From NCBI GenBank assembly GCA_025602905.1, contig JAHLKI010000006.1:930001-994000 (forward strand): a DNA stretch of 64,000 nucleotides, given 5' to 3'. Source of the DNA: Phlyctochytrium arcticum (lineage: Eukaryota; Chytridiomycota; Chytridiomycetes; Chytridiales; Chytridiaceae). Shown here in pieces: positions 35,726 through 50,492 of the stretch. Under the pieces are notes generated by a model. The model made no database searches. It was not told the origin of the DNA and worked only from the letters and a program-made list of their open reading frames with translations. The position numbers and the translations under genes are program-made. Every line of letters begins with the position of its first letter. Position 1 is the stretch's first letter.

Positions 35726-36303
35726 TCAATAGATTTCAATTTCAAGCTACCCCGGCAATATCAGTACAAATCAAGCGATACGACAGTCGCCCTTAACTTA
35801 CATGCAGTAAACCGGTTCGTAAGGGGTCCTATCGTACGAATTGATGAGCGCTGTTCATTCGTTACTATGACATGGTGTTCACCTACCACGAGTCTCAGTC
35901 CAGCTGGCTCATAATAACGTTGATTTTCCTCCTTAACAAAAGCCGATATGGTGCGCACAACCTAACTGGAGTTAGTGATGAGCACTAAACTGCGTGAATG
36001 ACGATGCCATACCCTCTCAAAGCGCTGTTTCCAAAATATGTCCACGATAAAGAGTGTGAAGAGGGATATGATGTTGTGAAGAACGGTTTCAACGGTAACA
36101 GCGTCGGCTTGTACTAGCAGTCGGTTGATGGTCTTTACGGTGCGCTCCAATACTTCAGGAGCAATCCGTGTTGATATATCAGGGGGAACGACTGTAGAAA
36201 ATTGGGGGGTATCAAGCTTGACATAGGTTCGGGAGAGACATATCGATTTCCGCCCTTCTCGGTGCAACACCATATATTCTGGAAAGGGCTCCAGATTGGA
36301 CAT
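35726..36303 (-). CDS. GOLGA7/Erf4-family palmitoyltransferase accessory subunit
   Basis: Partner of a DHHC palmitoyltransferase (Erf2 in yeast, ZDHHC9 in animals) that acylates Ras at the Golgi or ER. Exons: 36303-36013, then from about 35963 to the donor after LRLV, a 27-bp microexon 35828-35802 (DPLRTGLLH), and a last exon encoding LEIEIY then stop at 35726. The domain reads ICLSRTYVKLDTPQFSTVVP, ISTRIAPEVLERTVKTINRL, a hydrophobic helix LHNIISLFTLFIVDIFWKQR, then ISAFVKEENQRYYEPAGLRL, DPLRTGLLHLEIEIY. This matches the family end EPAGLHLVNP...LEIEI. The microexon is needed to restore the family C-terminus. The start is the first Met of the frame; an upstream exon cannot be excluded. Confidence 0.78.
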
Positions 36304-36717
36304 TATAGGAAAGGTGCACTTGCCGAGCCGTGCCCGGCTGAGATCCTACTTGGCAAGCGAATGGTGATCGACTTTTATGAAGGAAACCCGGATCTGCACT
36401 GAAAATGCAATGAGTCTTGAGCGGAGCCAGCAACGTCACTTCGCGTCTCCAACTGAACTGGCAAAGGTCTGTTCAAATTTTTGCCAATATACAGCTCCGT
36501 TTTATTATCTTGAGTTCTTTAGGCCGGGGGTGGGAAAATTGGGCTACGGGTACTTCATATGGACGCTTACAAAAATCCTATGCTTTATCAGCACATTTTA
36601 CTCAAATTCATGAAATTTGCGCAGAAATGTGCGAGTGCTGGAAGATCACGGCCAGTAGCTTTGGCTTGGACGACATGGACGACTTGCGATTGAGGCGATT
36701 TAATTCATCATCAGCAA
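36304..36717. other. spacer between NME7 and the Erf4-like gene
   Basis: Both flanking genes run on the minus strand, so this 414-bp stretch holds the NME7 terminator and the Erf4-like promoter. No supported gene. Confidence 0.45.
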
Positions 36718-38281
36718 TCACGATCCCAAGATGCGGAAAAAATACTGAATCTTATTTGGGAAATTAGTAAATTTGTCGCACCCACCAATCGCTCCAGGGC
36801 AAATCACCTCCAAAGGCCCATCTTCATCCAAGTCTGTGCAATGGACTGCATTATGGACAAAATCCACCCCGTATTTTGCTCGAAGCGAGTCGGGACGTAA
36901 ATTTCTGGCAAGTTCCGGATCCATTGGGCCGCAAAGTTCCCGAAAGTTCTTGACAATGTTGGGCTTTCCCACGACCTCACTGTATAGATTTGAGTACCTT
37001 GGCGGTAACCCGTAGACAAACAATCATGGCTCACCAGGCAATCACGGGACCCGATGTGAAATGCTCCATCATTTGCTGTGGGTTATTGATAAGTGAAATG
37101 GATCTGAACCGACTACATGCGTGAACTTACATGATACTCCGATAGCACTCCCTTATATACTTCCAGGAACTCTTGTGCATTGGCGGTATCCAATCGAAAT
37201 AGCTCCAAGTCTGTGATCTCATACCCCTCTTTGATGATGTCTTGTATTATCTGTCCTGCGTGCCCTGCACAAGTTTAGGGGGAGAGGAGCGACTAGTTTG
37301 CCAAAGAAGTTTACCATCTTGTATTGCGTGCGGTCGAATGATGGCCAGCGTTGAATCGCGAAAACGAGCCGTGCGCGCCAGCTTGGGTGCATTTTCGTTG
37401 AAAAGAAAGTCGAGGGCCTCGCGTACTCCCTCAGAGGTACGAGCGACATACACAGCATTCTTCTTTTCGTCAAGACCATACTTCGTGCGCAGTATCCCGT
37501 CTGTAATTCCGATTGGGCAAAACGCGTGAGATGATACACAAACATTGTTAAACGGAATTCAGCGCACCTGCCAGCCGGTGAAGTTCACCCATGGCTTTTG
37601 GCTTCATGACTTCCACCGCTACACATCGGTCGCGTTCGAGAGATCCCAACATATCTCTGTTGGTACTGATCAGTATGGTCAGGCCAAGGGATAAAAAGCG
37701 TGTTTACTTACACATATCCTGGCTCATTCCCGTAGTCACCTTGCGTAATCTGCTCAAGCTGTCGTCTATTCAAGTGTATCATTCGCATTCGGCTGATGAC
37801 AAATGACTCCTTCTGAAGTACATCTAATATGTCGCCCAAGTGTTGCAGGGCGTGAGGCTTGATCATCAGCAATGCTCTATCCCAACGGTGTCATTAGCGA
37901 GTACTGATGTGGCTCGGGATTGTCTGCTTACCTCTCCATGCGCTGCTGCATTTGTGTCCGGGTATACTCGTCCCCGTAGTCTTTGATGACAAGTTGACGC
38001 GCGTTAACAATCAATACAGCCCCCACATATAGGTCTCGCAGGTGGAAGGTGCATCTGGTACGCTTCAAAAATGTCCTCCGCTGCTTGGTGTCGTACTTTG
38101 AAGGATCATATTCAGTCCGTTTGCGCTTTCCGGACCATCTGATATACAAGCTTACCATTTCGACCGACTGGTCCGCCGGGTGGTAAAACAACTGATAGGA
38201 CCGTGTAAGTTGAGCATGATTGTCGTACCAATGCACCAGAAAACAATAGCGGGGGTTTTCTTCCTGCACCGTGGCTGCCAT
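36718..38281 (-). CDS. NME7: NME7, DM10 domain plus two nucleoside diphosphate kinase domains
   Basis: In animals and algae NME7 is an axonemal doublet-microtubule inner protein and a gamma-tubulin-complex component. Exon 1 (38281 to about 37935) encodes the DM10 domain: RYCFLVHWYDNHAQLTRSYQ, HPADQSVEMVSL, RRTFLKRTRCTFHLRDLYVG, NARQLVIKDYGDEYTR. The first NDK domain starts with RALLMIKPHALQHLGDILDV and ends with ILRTKYGLDEKKNAVYVART. The second starts with STLAIIRPHAIQDG, HAGQIIQDIIKEGYEITDLE, and ends with RELCGPMDPELARNLRPDSL, HNAVHCTDLDEDGPLEV and QYFFRILGS. The second domain keeps the catalytic His (NAVH); the first has Tyr at that place (NAVY). Length and order are as in animal NME7. About eight exons; internal borders are by eye. 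Confidence 0.95.
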
Positions 38282-38474
38282 TTGTGTATGTGTGGATTGG
38301 GTTCAAGAGACGAAGCAGCGTTCTTGCATCTGGAATTGCTGACTCCGACAACTCGATGGCTGCGCCAGGTGGCTGTGAGAACACTGAGCTGTCACTTGAA
38401 ATTTGAAATTTTGGAAACTTTTGGGCACTATCAATTTACCGAAAGGCTCGTCTGTTTGCGACAACATATATCGG

Positions 38475-41268
38475 ATGCGCCTTGCACGCATACTGACTAC
38501 TGCCAAATACTCCTACGGTTCCCTTTTATTGCAACGGACCACTGCCGTCGGTACTAGGTTTATGGCAACTGTAAAGCCAGAGTCAGCCAAACGGTTGCTC
38601 GCTGATAACGCCGAAGACATTTCATCTAAACGACCCAAGCAAGATGAAGCGGCACCACAACAAGAGATGGGTGGTATAGACCTGATGGCCTTTCGCAAAC
38701 TTGCTGGGGAGAAGGATGTTGGTATTCTCAACTATATCAATCCGAGTTTGCCCGGATTTACCGGCATCCTGAAGTCAAGGTTGGGCAAGGCATAGAGCTG
38801 CAGATTGAACGGTGTATTGACCGTTTTATTTAGATTTTCTGACTTTCAAGTAAACGAAGTGGACGTGAACGGGAAAATTGTCCATCTTGAGTCATTGGAG
38901 GCGCCCACCACAAGATCAGTAGATGACATGGTAGCCGACACACCAGATGTGGAAGAGGTTCGAGTCTTGCGAATGGATATTGAGGTTGCTCAATCCTCAT
39001 GTCTTACTAGGTCAAAACCCTGGAGAATGGTTTTGCAAAGCTACTGGACCTGGTGAAGGACGATGTGTTTATGGATAAGTTCAAGGCCATCATCGAAGAG
39101 CTTCAGAAGCCTGTTGTCAAGCCATCAGCGGAGGGCTCAACATTGGAGAAAGCATCTGCGGAGGGCGCGGATCAGTCAAATGTTGATACTCCCAAGGATG
39201 CACCAACCTCGCAACCTAACGCAGCTTCCAAGCCAAGCATTGACAAGTCGAAGTACTTGCGAATTCAGATCAGCGAAAAGCCGTTGCGAAAAGAAGTTCA
39301 TAATGTTACCCGGACGTATTTTGGTGAATTTCTGGAAACGGAAGGGGACAGCGACAGCATTGTTTTTGTTCCACAGCGAGATCTGAAGGGCAAAAACGCG
39401 CGGGGAACTCGGGATGGACAAAAAGGTACTGATCCACCGAAAATTTTGCCTAAACGCCACCATTTGACCTGTAGAAATTGCAGGAGGAAAATTTAACAAA
39501 CGTGGTCTTGGTCCTCGGGAATGGAAAGCATTGGGCGGCCAGTACCTCGAGTTTACCCTGTACAAAGAAAACAGAGATACCATGAATGCGATCAATACTC
39601 TCTCAAAGTTGTTGCAGTAAGCATTTTGTCGGGGGCTTCTGCTTGATATGTCGTTCTAAGTGGATTTCTATTCAGTATCAATGGAAAGGCATTCTCCTAT
39701 GCTGGAACAAAGGACAAGCGAGCCATCACCTGCCAAAAAGTGACCGGTATTAGAGTTCAAGCTGAACGTATGATCCAGGTCAATCGCTCATTGCGTGGCA
39801 TGGCTACCGGGGATTACAGATACCGATCAGATCAAATTGTTTTGGGGGATTTGAAAGGAAATCACTTCAAAATTGTCATAAGGTAAGCAGACTGACATGG
39901 ACAAAAGCCTTTTTGACGACATTCTGACTCTGCGCCGTCTGAAGGGATGTTCAAGCATCATCCCTTGAGGATCTTGAGCGGTCTGTTGTATCGCTCAAAG
40001 AGCAAGGGTTTATCAACTACTTTGGCATGCAACGGTTTGGTACCCGATCTACTCCGACGTATGTGGTCGGCATCTCATGCCTGAAAGGAGACTTTGCCAA
40101 GGCGGTGGAACAAATCATGGAAAAGAAGGATGGGGGTAGGTCAAAAGGAATGCCGCTGAACAGTGAAACGCTCCCTAAACCACAAACATTCAAGAGCGCG
40201 AAGAGTTTGTCGCAGCCCGCGAGTGCTGGTTCAAGACTAAAGATGCAGCGGCGGCATACAAACTGTTCCCACCCTCATGCATGGCGGAACGATCAGTCAT
40301 GAACTATTACGCGCGGACAGGGAGGATGACGGATCACTTTGGTGCTCTCGAATCTGTACGTGCCTCGTTTGCAATCACGCTGAACATCAACATTGAACGG
40401 TTTCTTTAGATACCTCGCAACCTGCGTACGCTCTATATTCATGCTTACCAAAGTCTGGTGTGGAATTTCATGGCTACCAAGCGGTTGTCGCTCTTTGGCA
40501 CCAAGCCGGTTATTGGTGACATAGTCGCAGTTGCCGGGGACGAGGTTTCCGACTTGCAAGAAGCAGAAGAAGCAGATGACACCCCGGAAGTTACCGTGGA
40601 AGCGGCCAGCGGGTCTAAGAAGGAGTGGAAAAAACGAACCATGGAAGTCAAGATTCTAGAGACAGAGGCAGACCTGAAAGACTACACTATGGCCGATGTG
40701 GTTCTTCCACTCCCGGGCCACGATGTCAAATATCCAACAAATGAAATGAATGCTCTCTACGTAGAGTTTATGGCCCAACACGGCTTGGACCCCCACAATA
40801 TGGCGCGAAAGCAAAAGTAGGTGTTTCAACTCAATGTGGCGATCCAATCACCCGGGCTCACTCGCAAGAATTTAGATCATACAACATGCCCGGATCGTAC
40901 CGCAAGATCATTGGGAAGCCAGCTGATTTCGAATGGTAAGTGGATTTGGACCCGTTCCTGGAGTATCTGGCCGGTTTCCGAGCTCATCCTGCGATCTGAA
41001 TAGGAAAACTCTTCGCTACACGGATGTCAATGCGGACTTGCAGTTGACAGACATACAGCGCGTAAAGGGCAAGCCCGACATTCAGTCGATTGAGGGCGCA
41101 CCCCGCTTGGGACTTGTTCTGGACTTTACCCTGTCGTCCTCGCAGTACGCTACGATGGCACTGCGTGAATGCATGAAGATGGAAACAACTGCCGCATTCC
41201 ATGAGCAGATTGTTAAAACAAATGAAGAGGCTGGCAAGACAGCCAGCTCAAGCTCTCCCGGGAAGTAA
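38475..41268 (+). CDS. PUS7: PUS7, TruD-family tRNA/mRNA pseudouridine synthase
   Basis: Isomerises uridine to pseudouridine at position 13 of tRNAs, position 35 of tRNA-Tyr, U2 snRNA and mRNA sites. The N-terminal extension (MRLARILTTAKYSYGSLLLQ) is basic and hydrophobic, so a mitochondrial form is possible; a second Met at 38562 (MATVKPESAKR) would give a nuclear/cytosolic form. Landmarks: DVGILNYINPSLPGFTGILK, FSDFQVNEVDVNGKIVHL, REWKALGGQYLEFTLYKENR, the catalytic motif YAGTKDKRAITCQKVTG with the nucleophilic Asp, RSLRGMATGDYRY, FINYFGMQRFGTRS, NLRTLYIHAYQSLVWNFMAT, VLPLPGHDVKYP and GLVLDFTLSSSQYATMALRE. A charged insert (SKKEWKKRTMEVKILETEAD) lies in the C-terminal half. About nine exons; stop at 41268. 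Confidence 0.94.
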
Positions 41269-41701
41269 AGACATTTCTGATTCGCTGCTATAGTCATAGT
41301 TCTTCCTCCGATGAACGACCGTAATGATAATTTATTTACAACGAGACAAAATTAATGAGCTCTTTTGAAACGCGTGAGGGAGATATCCCAAACGACTGTG
41401 CTGATATGCGAGGCAATGATGACATACATAAATGAAAGGTGGTCGTTTCAATCTCAGAAGGATCCAGTCAAGACACTCGCCAGCGATCTGATTTGCCGAT
41501 TCCAATTATCTTTGGCTTCCAACACTTTGCCGTTGTAATTTGGGATTGTGAGTTGCTTGTTGAAAATTGTAATGACGGCGTCCCGCGAGGAACCGCGGTA
41601 GGCGGGGACGGCTTGTTTTAGGGGGGATGATGGGACGAACAGATTCTACACAGCGAAATGTATCGTCAGACAAGGCTGTGATGTGTCAGGCATATGATCT
41701 C
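41269..41701. other. convergent 3' region, PUS7 / small membrane protein
   Basis: No gene supported. A GC-rich imperfect hairpin (cccgcgagg with ccgcggtaggcgggg, 41582-41610) is present. Confidence 0.45.
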
Positions 41702-41869
41702 TTATACCTTGTCTTGAGCGTCTGGAGGCAAATTCTCTTCCAGGGTTTGCTGCATCCGCCGAAAGGCGAGCTTGGCATACTTGGTATCGTGTTCGATGCG
41801 GGAACTAAAGAGATGGAAAAGAGTAGCACCTGCCAAGAGGCCCCCAGTCAAGGGAAGGAAAAACCCCAT
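41702..41869 (-). CDS. small single-TM protein, possibly MICOS Mic12/Mic13-like, 55 aa
   Basis: A short frame below usual size cut-offs. It reads MGFFLPLTGGLLAGATLFHL, then FSSRIEHDTKYAKLAFRRMQ and QTLEENLPPDAQDKV. That is one N-terminal membrane segment with a small-residue face (GGLLAGA), followed by an amphipathic, charged helix. Fungal Mic12/Aim5 and animal MIC13/QIL1 have this layout, but the sequence match is too weak to name it. Its start lies 69 bp from the divergent DUF3605 gene start, so a shared promoter would fit. The frame is open upstream of the Met, so the protein could be longer. I rate it likely but unproven. Confidence 0.5.
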   Translation of the reverse strand: MGFFLPLTGGLLAGATLFHLFSSRIEHDTKYAKLAFRRMQQTLEENLPPDAQDKV

Positions 41870-41938
41870 AGCTGCCGTGGAAGATTTTTGGGGTCCGTCT
41901 TGAGCGAGTCCACGATTGGGAATGTCATTGAGATTGTC

Positions 41939-42674
41939 ATGTCAACAACGCACTTTAGACCCACTTTGGGCATATTGCAAGATCTGAAAGCACCTGGAAA
42001 GCACTGCGAATTGAAGCGCGAAGCATTCAGCGAGATGGGGCCGATGGGCGATCCGATGTTTACGCCAGTCCAGGAGCCGCTCACTTGGGATGAGGTAGAG
42101 TCTAAACCGCATTCGTTGCCCCTAGTGAACATCCGGCTCAGTGTCTCGCACCCGAAAAGATTCGGGACGTTCTGGACACTTGGACCCTCGAACGATTCTC
42201 GCGGACCCAGCAGGTCCTGGACGATTACATCAAATGGCGGGAGAATGTGGCAAACTCTTTTGTGAGACCTGCTGGTACAGAAACCTTGCTTCTACGTCCG
42301 GCCTTCCGGGGGTTCGTATGATTGGCACGTTGCTCAAACAATATGTAGATGAACTGTTGATCGAAGTACACGGTTATCATTCAGCAGTGGACCCCGCGAC
42401 AGGAAAACTGTGTGCTGTTCCACCGTCAGATGCCAGCAATCTGCGCCGGATTGTCCTTCGCGAGAATCATTTTCCATACGCTACCAAACCGCATGGTGAA
42501 ATCAGCCATTACGTTTTGTGGTCATTAGAGGAAATGAGCGAGGAACAAGTGGCAGAGTATTTGCATGAGCAGAAGCCTGGATTCGAATTCCTTTATTATG
42601 TAAATCCTCCTAACCGCAAGACTATCCCGGATATATTTCATTTTCAAGTGTTCATGCGTAAGAGAAAGATATGA
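41939..42674 (+). CDS. DUF3605-family protein, three exons, 204 aa
   Basis: Uncharacterised fungal family. Exons: 41939-42094, 42142-42274, 42349-42674, in phase. Landmarks: PVQEPLTWDE near residue 45, LDDYIKWRENVANSFVRP, then DELLIEVHGYH, RENHFPYATKPHGEISHYVL, WSLEEM, FEFLYYVNPPNRKTIPDIFH and FQVFMRKRKI. The N-DFPY...HYVLW...NPP..K.IPD.H pattern is the DUF3605 core. The second intron could use another donor (after the codons for TLLL at about 42295), which would add seven residues; I chose the GTACAG donor for its better consensus. The first in-frame ATG after the divergent neighbour is used as the start. Confidence 0.72.
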
Positions 42675-42791
42675 TAGCAAAGACATGAGATGTAGTCCGA
42701 TCCTTGCATTGTATGTGTTATCCTTTTGGAATTCATCCGCTGTATTGCGAACGATGATTTCCCAATGGTCAAGCATGTTTGACCCAGTGTT

Positions 42792-42843
42792 TGAACACTT
42801 CCAAAGGGTCACTTTGAGACACTTCCAAAGGGTCACTTTGAGA
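42792..42843 (+). repeat. perfect 24-bp tandem duplication
   Basis: The unit acttccaaagggtcacttt plus gagac occurs twice in direct succession between about 42796 and 42843. It lies downstream of both convergent genes (DUF3605 and ARPC4), so it is a non-coding tandem repeat. Confidence 0.85.
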
Positions 42844-42913
42844 CAGAACAAAGCGTCGGTGTTCGATCACTGTAGTGAACTTACAAGCAACATATGAAAA
42901 GCGCATGTCTTGT

Positions 42914-43760
42914 TTAAAACTATTACAAAAAATGTCAGGGACCAACCTCATCCTAAGACAGCATGCATTACATACCTGTTGCAAAAACTTGGGAATGGAA
43001 GCGTATCAGTGACCCATTTAATAACGTAACAACTTGACCTGTACTTACCGACTCTGCGACAATACGAGCTCGTGCATTCAGGCTCAGCTTCATTTCGCTG
43101 ATCTCCTTGTCTACTTCTTCCATGAACTGAATTATGAAATCAACCAGCTTGTGCTTGAACATGGTCTCTGTATGGTGATTCGTAACCAAGAAGCTGATAT
43201 CATAGCCCTGGGTTTATAAGGCGGAGGGGTTAGCAATACCATCCCTGCTTTTAGCAATTAAGAATCATTCACCTCTACTGGCTTCCTCCGCAGAATAAAG
43301 AAACTCTCGGCTCGCATCATCAGGAACCGTGTGAATTTGTGACATAATATCCGCTCAATCTCATCCGCTTGCTTGACCTTGATGCTTAGACGCAATGAAT
43401 TGATAGAACCTTCAATCAGGACTTTCTCGTTCTCATTTCGGCTGATGACAACAGGGGTCAGGAGCACTTCTGGCGAGACTCTAAGCGAGCAAACCGCATG
43501 AATTAGCCTCACGCGCCATTCTCGTTTTTGCCAACGTGCCGTACCTTGCCTCCACCTCGGGTTTGTTGTGTCGCTCCACTACTTGTGATGAAAAGTTTTC
43601 GAGGCACATGGCCGCCGTCACTGTTGAACGAACGGCCGCGAGATATGGCCGAAGGGTGTTGGACTATGGAAAAGAAAACCCGTTAGACAAAGCCCGTCAA
43701 GACAATCTGTTTGACCATATCCCGTAGACGATCGTCCCGGGCTCGACGACGACTTACCAT
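42914..43760 (-). CDS. ARPC4: ARPC4, 20-kDa subunit of the Arp2/3 complex
   Basis: Core subunit of the actin-nucleating Arp2/3 complex, forming its structural centre with ARPC2. The start is a one-codon coding exon (ATG at 43760-43758, followed directly by GTAAGT), spliced to [40 protein letters not shown]. Next exons give [94 protein letters not shown] and [10 protein letters not shown], then FLQQ and a final exon with only Phe-stop (TTTTAA). The reconstructed end ESFLQQF* matches the family end EFLKNF*. Length about 168 aa, as expected. Confidence 0.95.
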
Positions 43761-44175
43761 CTTGGATGAATAAACCTGCTAATCTTGAGACGATATCGAC
43801 GGCGACGGTGGTGACAAGGCGACGCGCCCCTCCCCCGAAAAGCTCCAGGTAACCCTATCACACACATTTCACAAGTTTCCCAACGCAATCTCGGAACGAA
43901 TCTTGAAGGATTGTTTCGACGTTGGAAAGGAACATCAATTATGAGGATATCAGGCCAACAATCTTCTGCTCATTCTCGGGCTGGGAAACATCAGTTGCCC
44001 TGACCAAAGTTGTGGCAGATCTCCTTGAATGCTAGAACTAGTTATCTCGTGCGTATGTCCACCATCATTCATATTGCCCTTCAAACGATATACAATGCAG
44101 TCTTTACTACTACTAATTTGAGTCTGTCTCTTGACTGGCATGTGGATGAACGATGTGTGATACTGAATCCTTTGT

Positions 44176-45176
44176 TCACACATCCAGAGTCCCCTCATCG
44201 AACGACCCTCGCGATCCAATTTGCAACCTTGTGATTTCCAAATGTTGTTTCTCATTCTCCGCATCCTGCACGTAAGCAAGTTTCTCCATCTCTGGATGTT
44301 CCCCCATGCATCAGATGCCGAGGTTCGTTTAGCATTGGCGATCAACGTACCTTTGATTTGATTTTCCAAATCCTCGATTTTCGCCTTTTGCACCCCAACG
44401 GTTGTTTTGAGTTGATTGATGTGACTCTGGGACAGCTCTTTTCCCAACTCCTCGTTTTCAATCTGCATCGCTTTCAATTTGTTCAAGAGCTTCATGCCGG
44501 TTGCACTGTTATACATCCCCAGAGTTGATATGACGCTCAGACAGAAAACAAGATGTTCCATACCTGTAAGGGGTAAAGCTCTTACCGATTAGATCCTTTT
44601 GCAAGTTTTCAATCTTTTGGCTCTTTTCTTCCAAGGCCTTACGCATGCGCTTATAGATAACCACCCAAGTGGGATCAAGCGCTATTTGTCGAGCACTGGC
44701 ACTGTTCGGATCATTCAAATGCTATCATGGAGGAAGTTTATGTCAAGAGGTCAGAGGCCGGGACAGTACCCACGCATACATGTCTTTCTTGCTCTTGAAA
44801 AGCCGACATTAAAGCCTTTTCGGCCTCCTCCTTGCTCTTGTGATCCGCAATATATCTGGTCAGTCTTTGGCGTAGGGCAAGATTTTCATTGCGCAACTCG
44901 ACTAGCGCGGTTTCCTGACGCTGTTTGTCTACATCCACGTCTGTACTTATGATTGATACCATCTCTGCTGCAGTTGCGGTTTCGTTGGAAACTTCCCCCA
45001 AAGCATCAACTGCTGCTAACTGTATCTGATTTGTTTATTGATTGCAGAACATTTAGTCCTGTCAAATGATAAAACAACGTACATACCTTTTTGCCCGGTG
45101 ATGAATCCTGACCATTTTGCTCCAGCCCAGAGTGCTTCCTCTTCTCTAATGGGTGCTTGAGTACTGCCGTATCCAT
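44176..45176 (-). CDS. WTAP/Mum2-like subunit of the m6A mRNA methyltransferase complex
   Basis: WTAP, plant FIP37 and yeast Mum2 are coiled-coil adaptors that hold the METTL3-type methyltransferase in nuclear speckles. The model starts at 45176 (MDTAVLKHPLEKRKHSGLEQ, with a basic cluster as in the WTAP nuclear signal). It continues with RNENLALRQRLTRYIADHKS, an Ala/Asp segment leading to LDPTWVVIYKRMRKALEEKS, and MKLLNKLKAMQIENEELGKE with LSQSHINQLKTTVGVQKAKI. The last exon carries EMEKLAYVQDAENEKQHLEI. The block IENEELGKELSQSHINQL closely follows animal IQENQELGRQLSQGRIAQL. About six exons; the last intron uses the AG at 44306 to keep phase. No catalytic residues are expected. Confidence 0.82.
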
Positions 45177-45370
45177 CACAAAAAGTTGAGAAAGCCCAAG
45201 TTCATCCCAATATTGCGGAGAGCGGGTCGCCACTGACAGGTAGCGCAGCAGGCACACATTTTGCAAAAAGGGTCTCCACAGAAATAGGTGTACAAATTTC
45301 AAAATAATTACAATAGGTACCAAAAACCAGTCTATAACCAAACATCCATGATAATTGTTTGACACCCTCC

Positions 45371-49954
<4,584 letters not shown>

Positions 49955-50492
49955 GTCTAGAGACTGCCGAGCTGGAAATCAGGCTGGAAATTACAATTTC
50001 AGTTCGGAGCTGAGTTCGCTGGGTTCGGAGTCTTCGACTTTTGGACATCCGGAACACATGAGATGCACAGCCACTGACAGTAGTTCAAGGCTCCAAGATT
50101 TGAAGTTTCAACCCAGCCTGAGTTCTTTGAACTTCTTTCTTTACCTTGCCAACTCTTGGATTTTCAAAACAAAAATTTACCTCTCGATGCTGGGGTGAAA
50201 CTGTCCTATAACCATTCAGATGACCCACGCTCTCTAAAGAACCTAGCTGTCTATGTATCCCTGATCTGACTTGCAGCATATTGGATATCTGCCCTTCACT
50301 CCTGTTCCGATTTCGCTCGCCGGTGACCAACTTGATAGGTTTCAATTATTTTCCTGCGGGGAGGACTCAGGACGATCGCCCGGGTCCGTTCCAAGTTTTT
50401 TCGGCCTTCACCTTTTTGAAAACGCGTCGGAGTTCTGGTCGGAGTCGAGGAGCGGAGTCGGTCGACGCGTTGGCGGTATTCGCACTATTACC
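49955..50492. promoter_or_regulatory. divergent promoter region SMC5 / SANBR-like gene
   Basis: 538 bp between two head-to-head starts. It contains several cggag/ggagtcg pentamer repeats (50421-50465) and a short direct repeat of ggctggaaatta-type sequence near 49970-49995. No coding frame with support. Confidence 0.45.

Noticed and set aside
41627..41938. N-terminal extension of DUF3605 to 41627
   Set aside because: It is antisense to the small membrane protein and has no family similarity; the Met at 41939 fits better.
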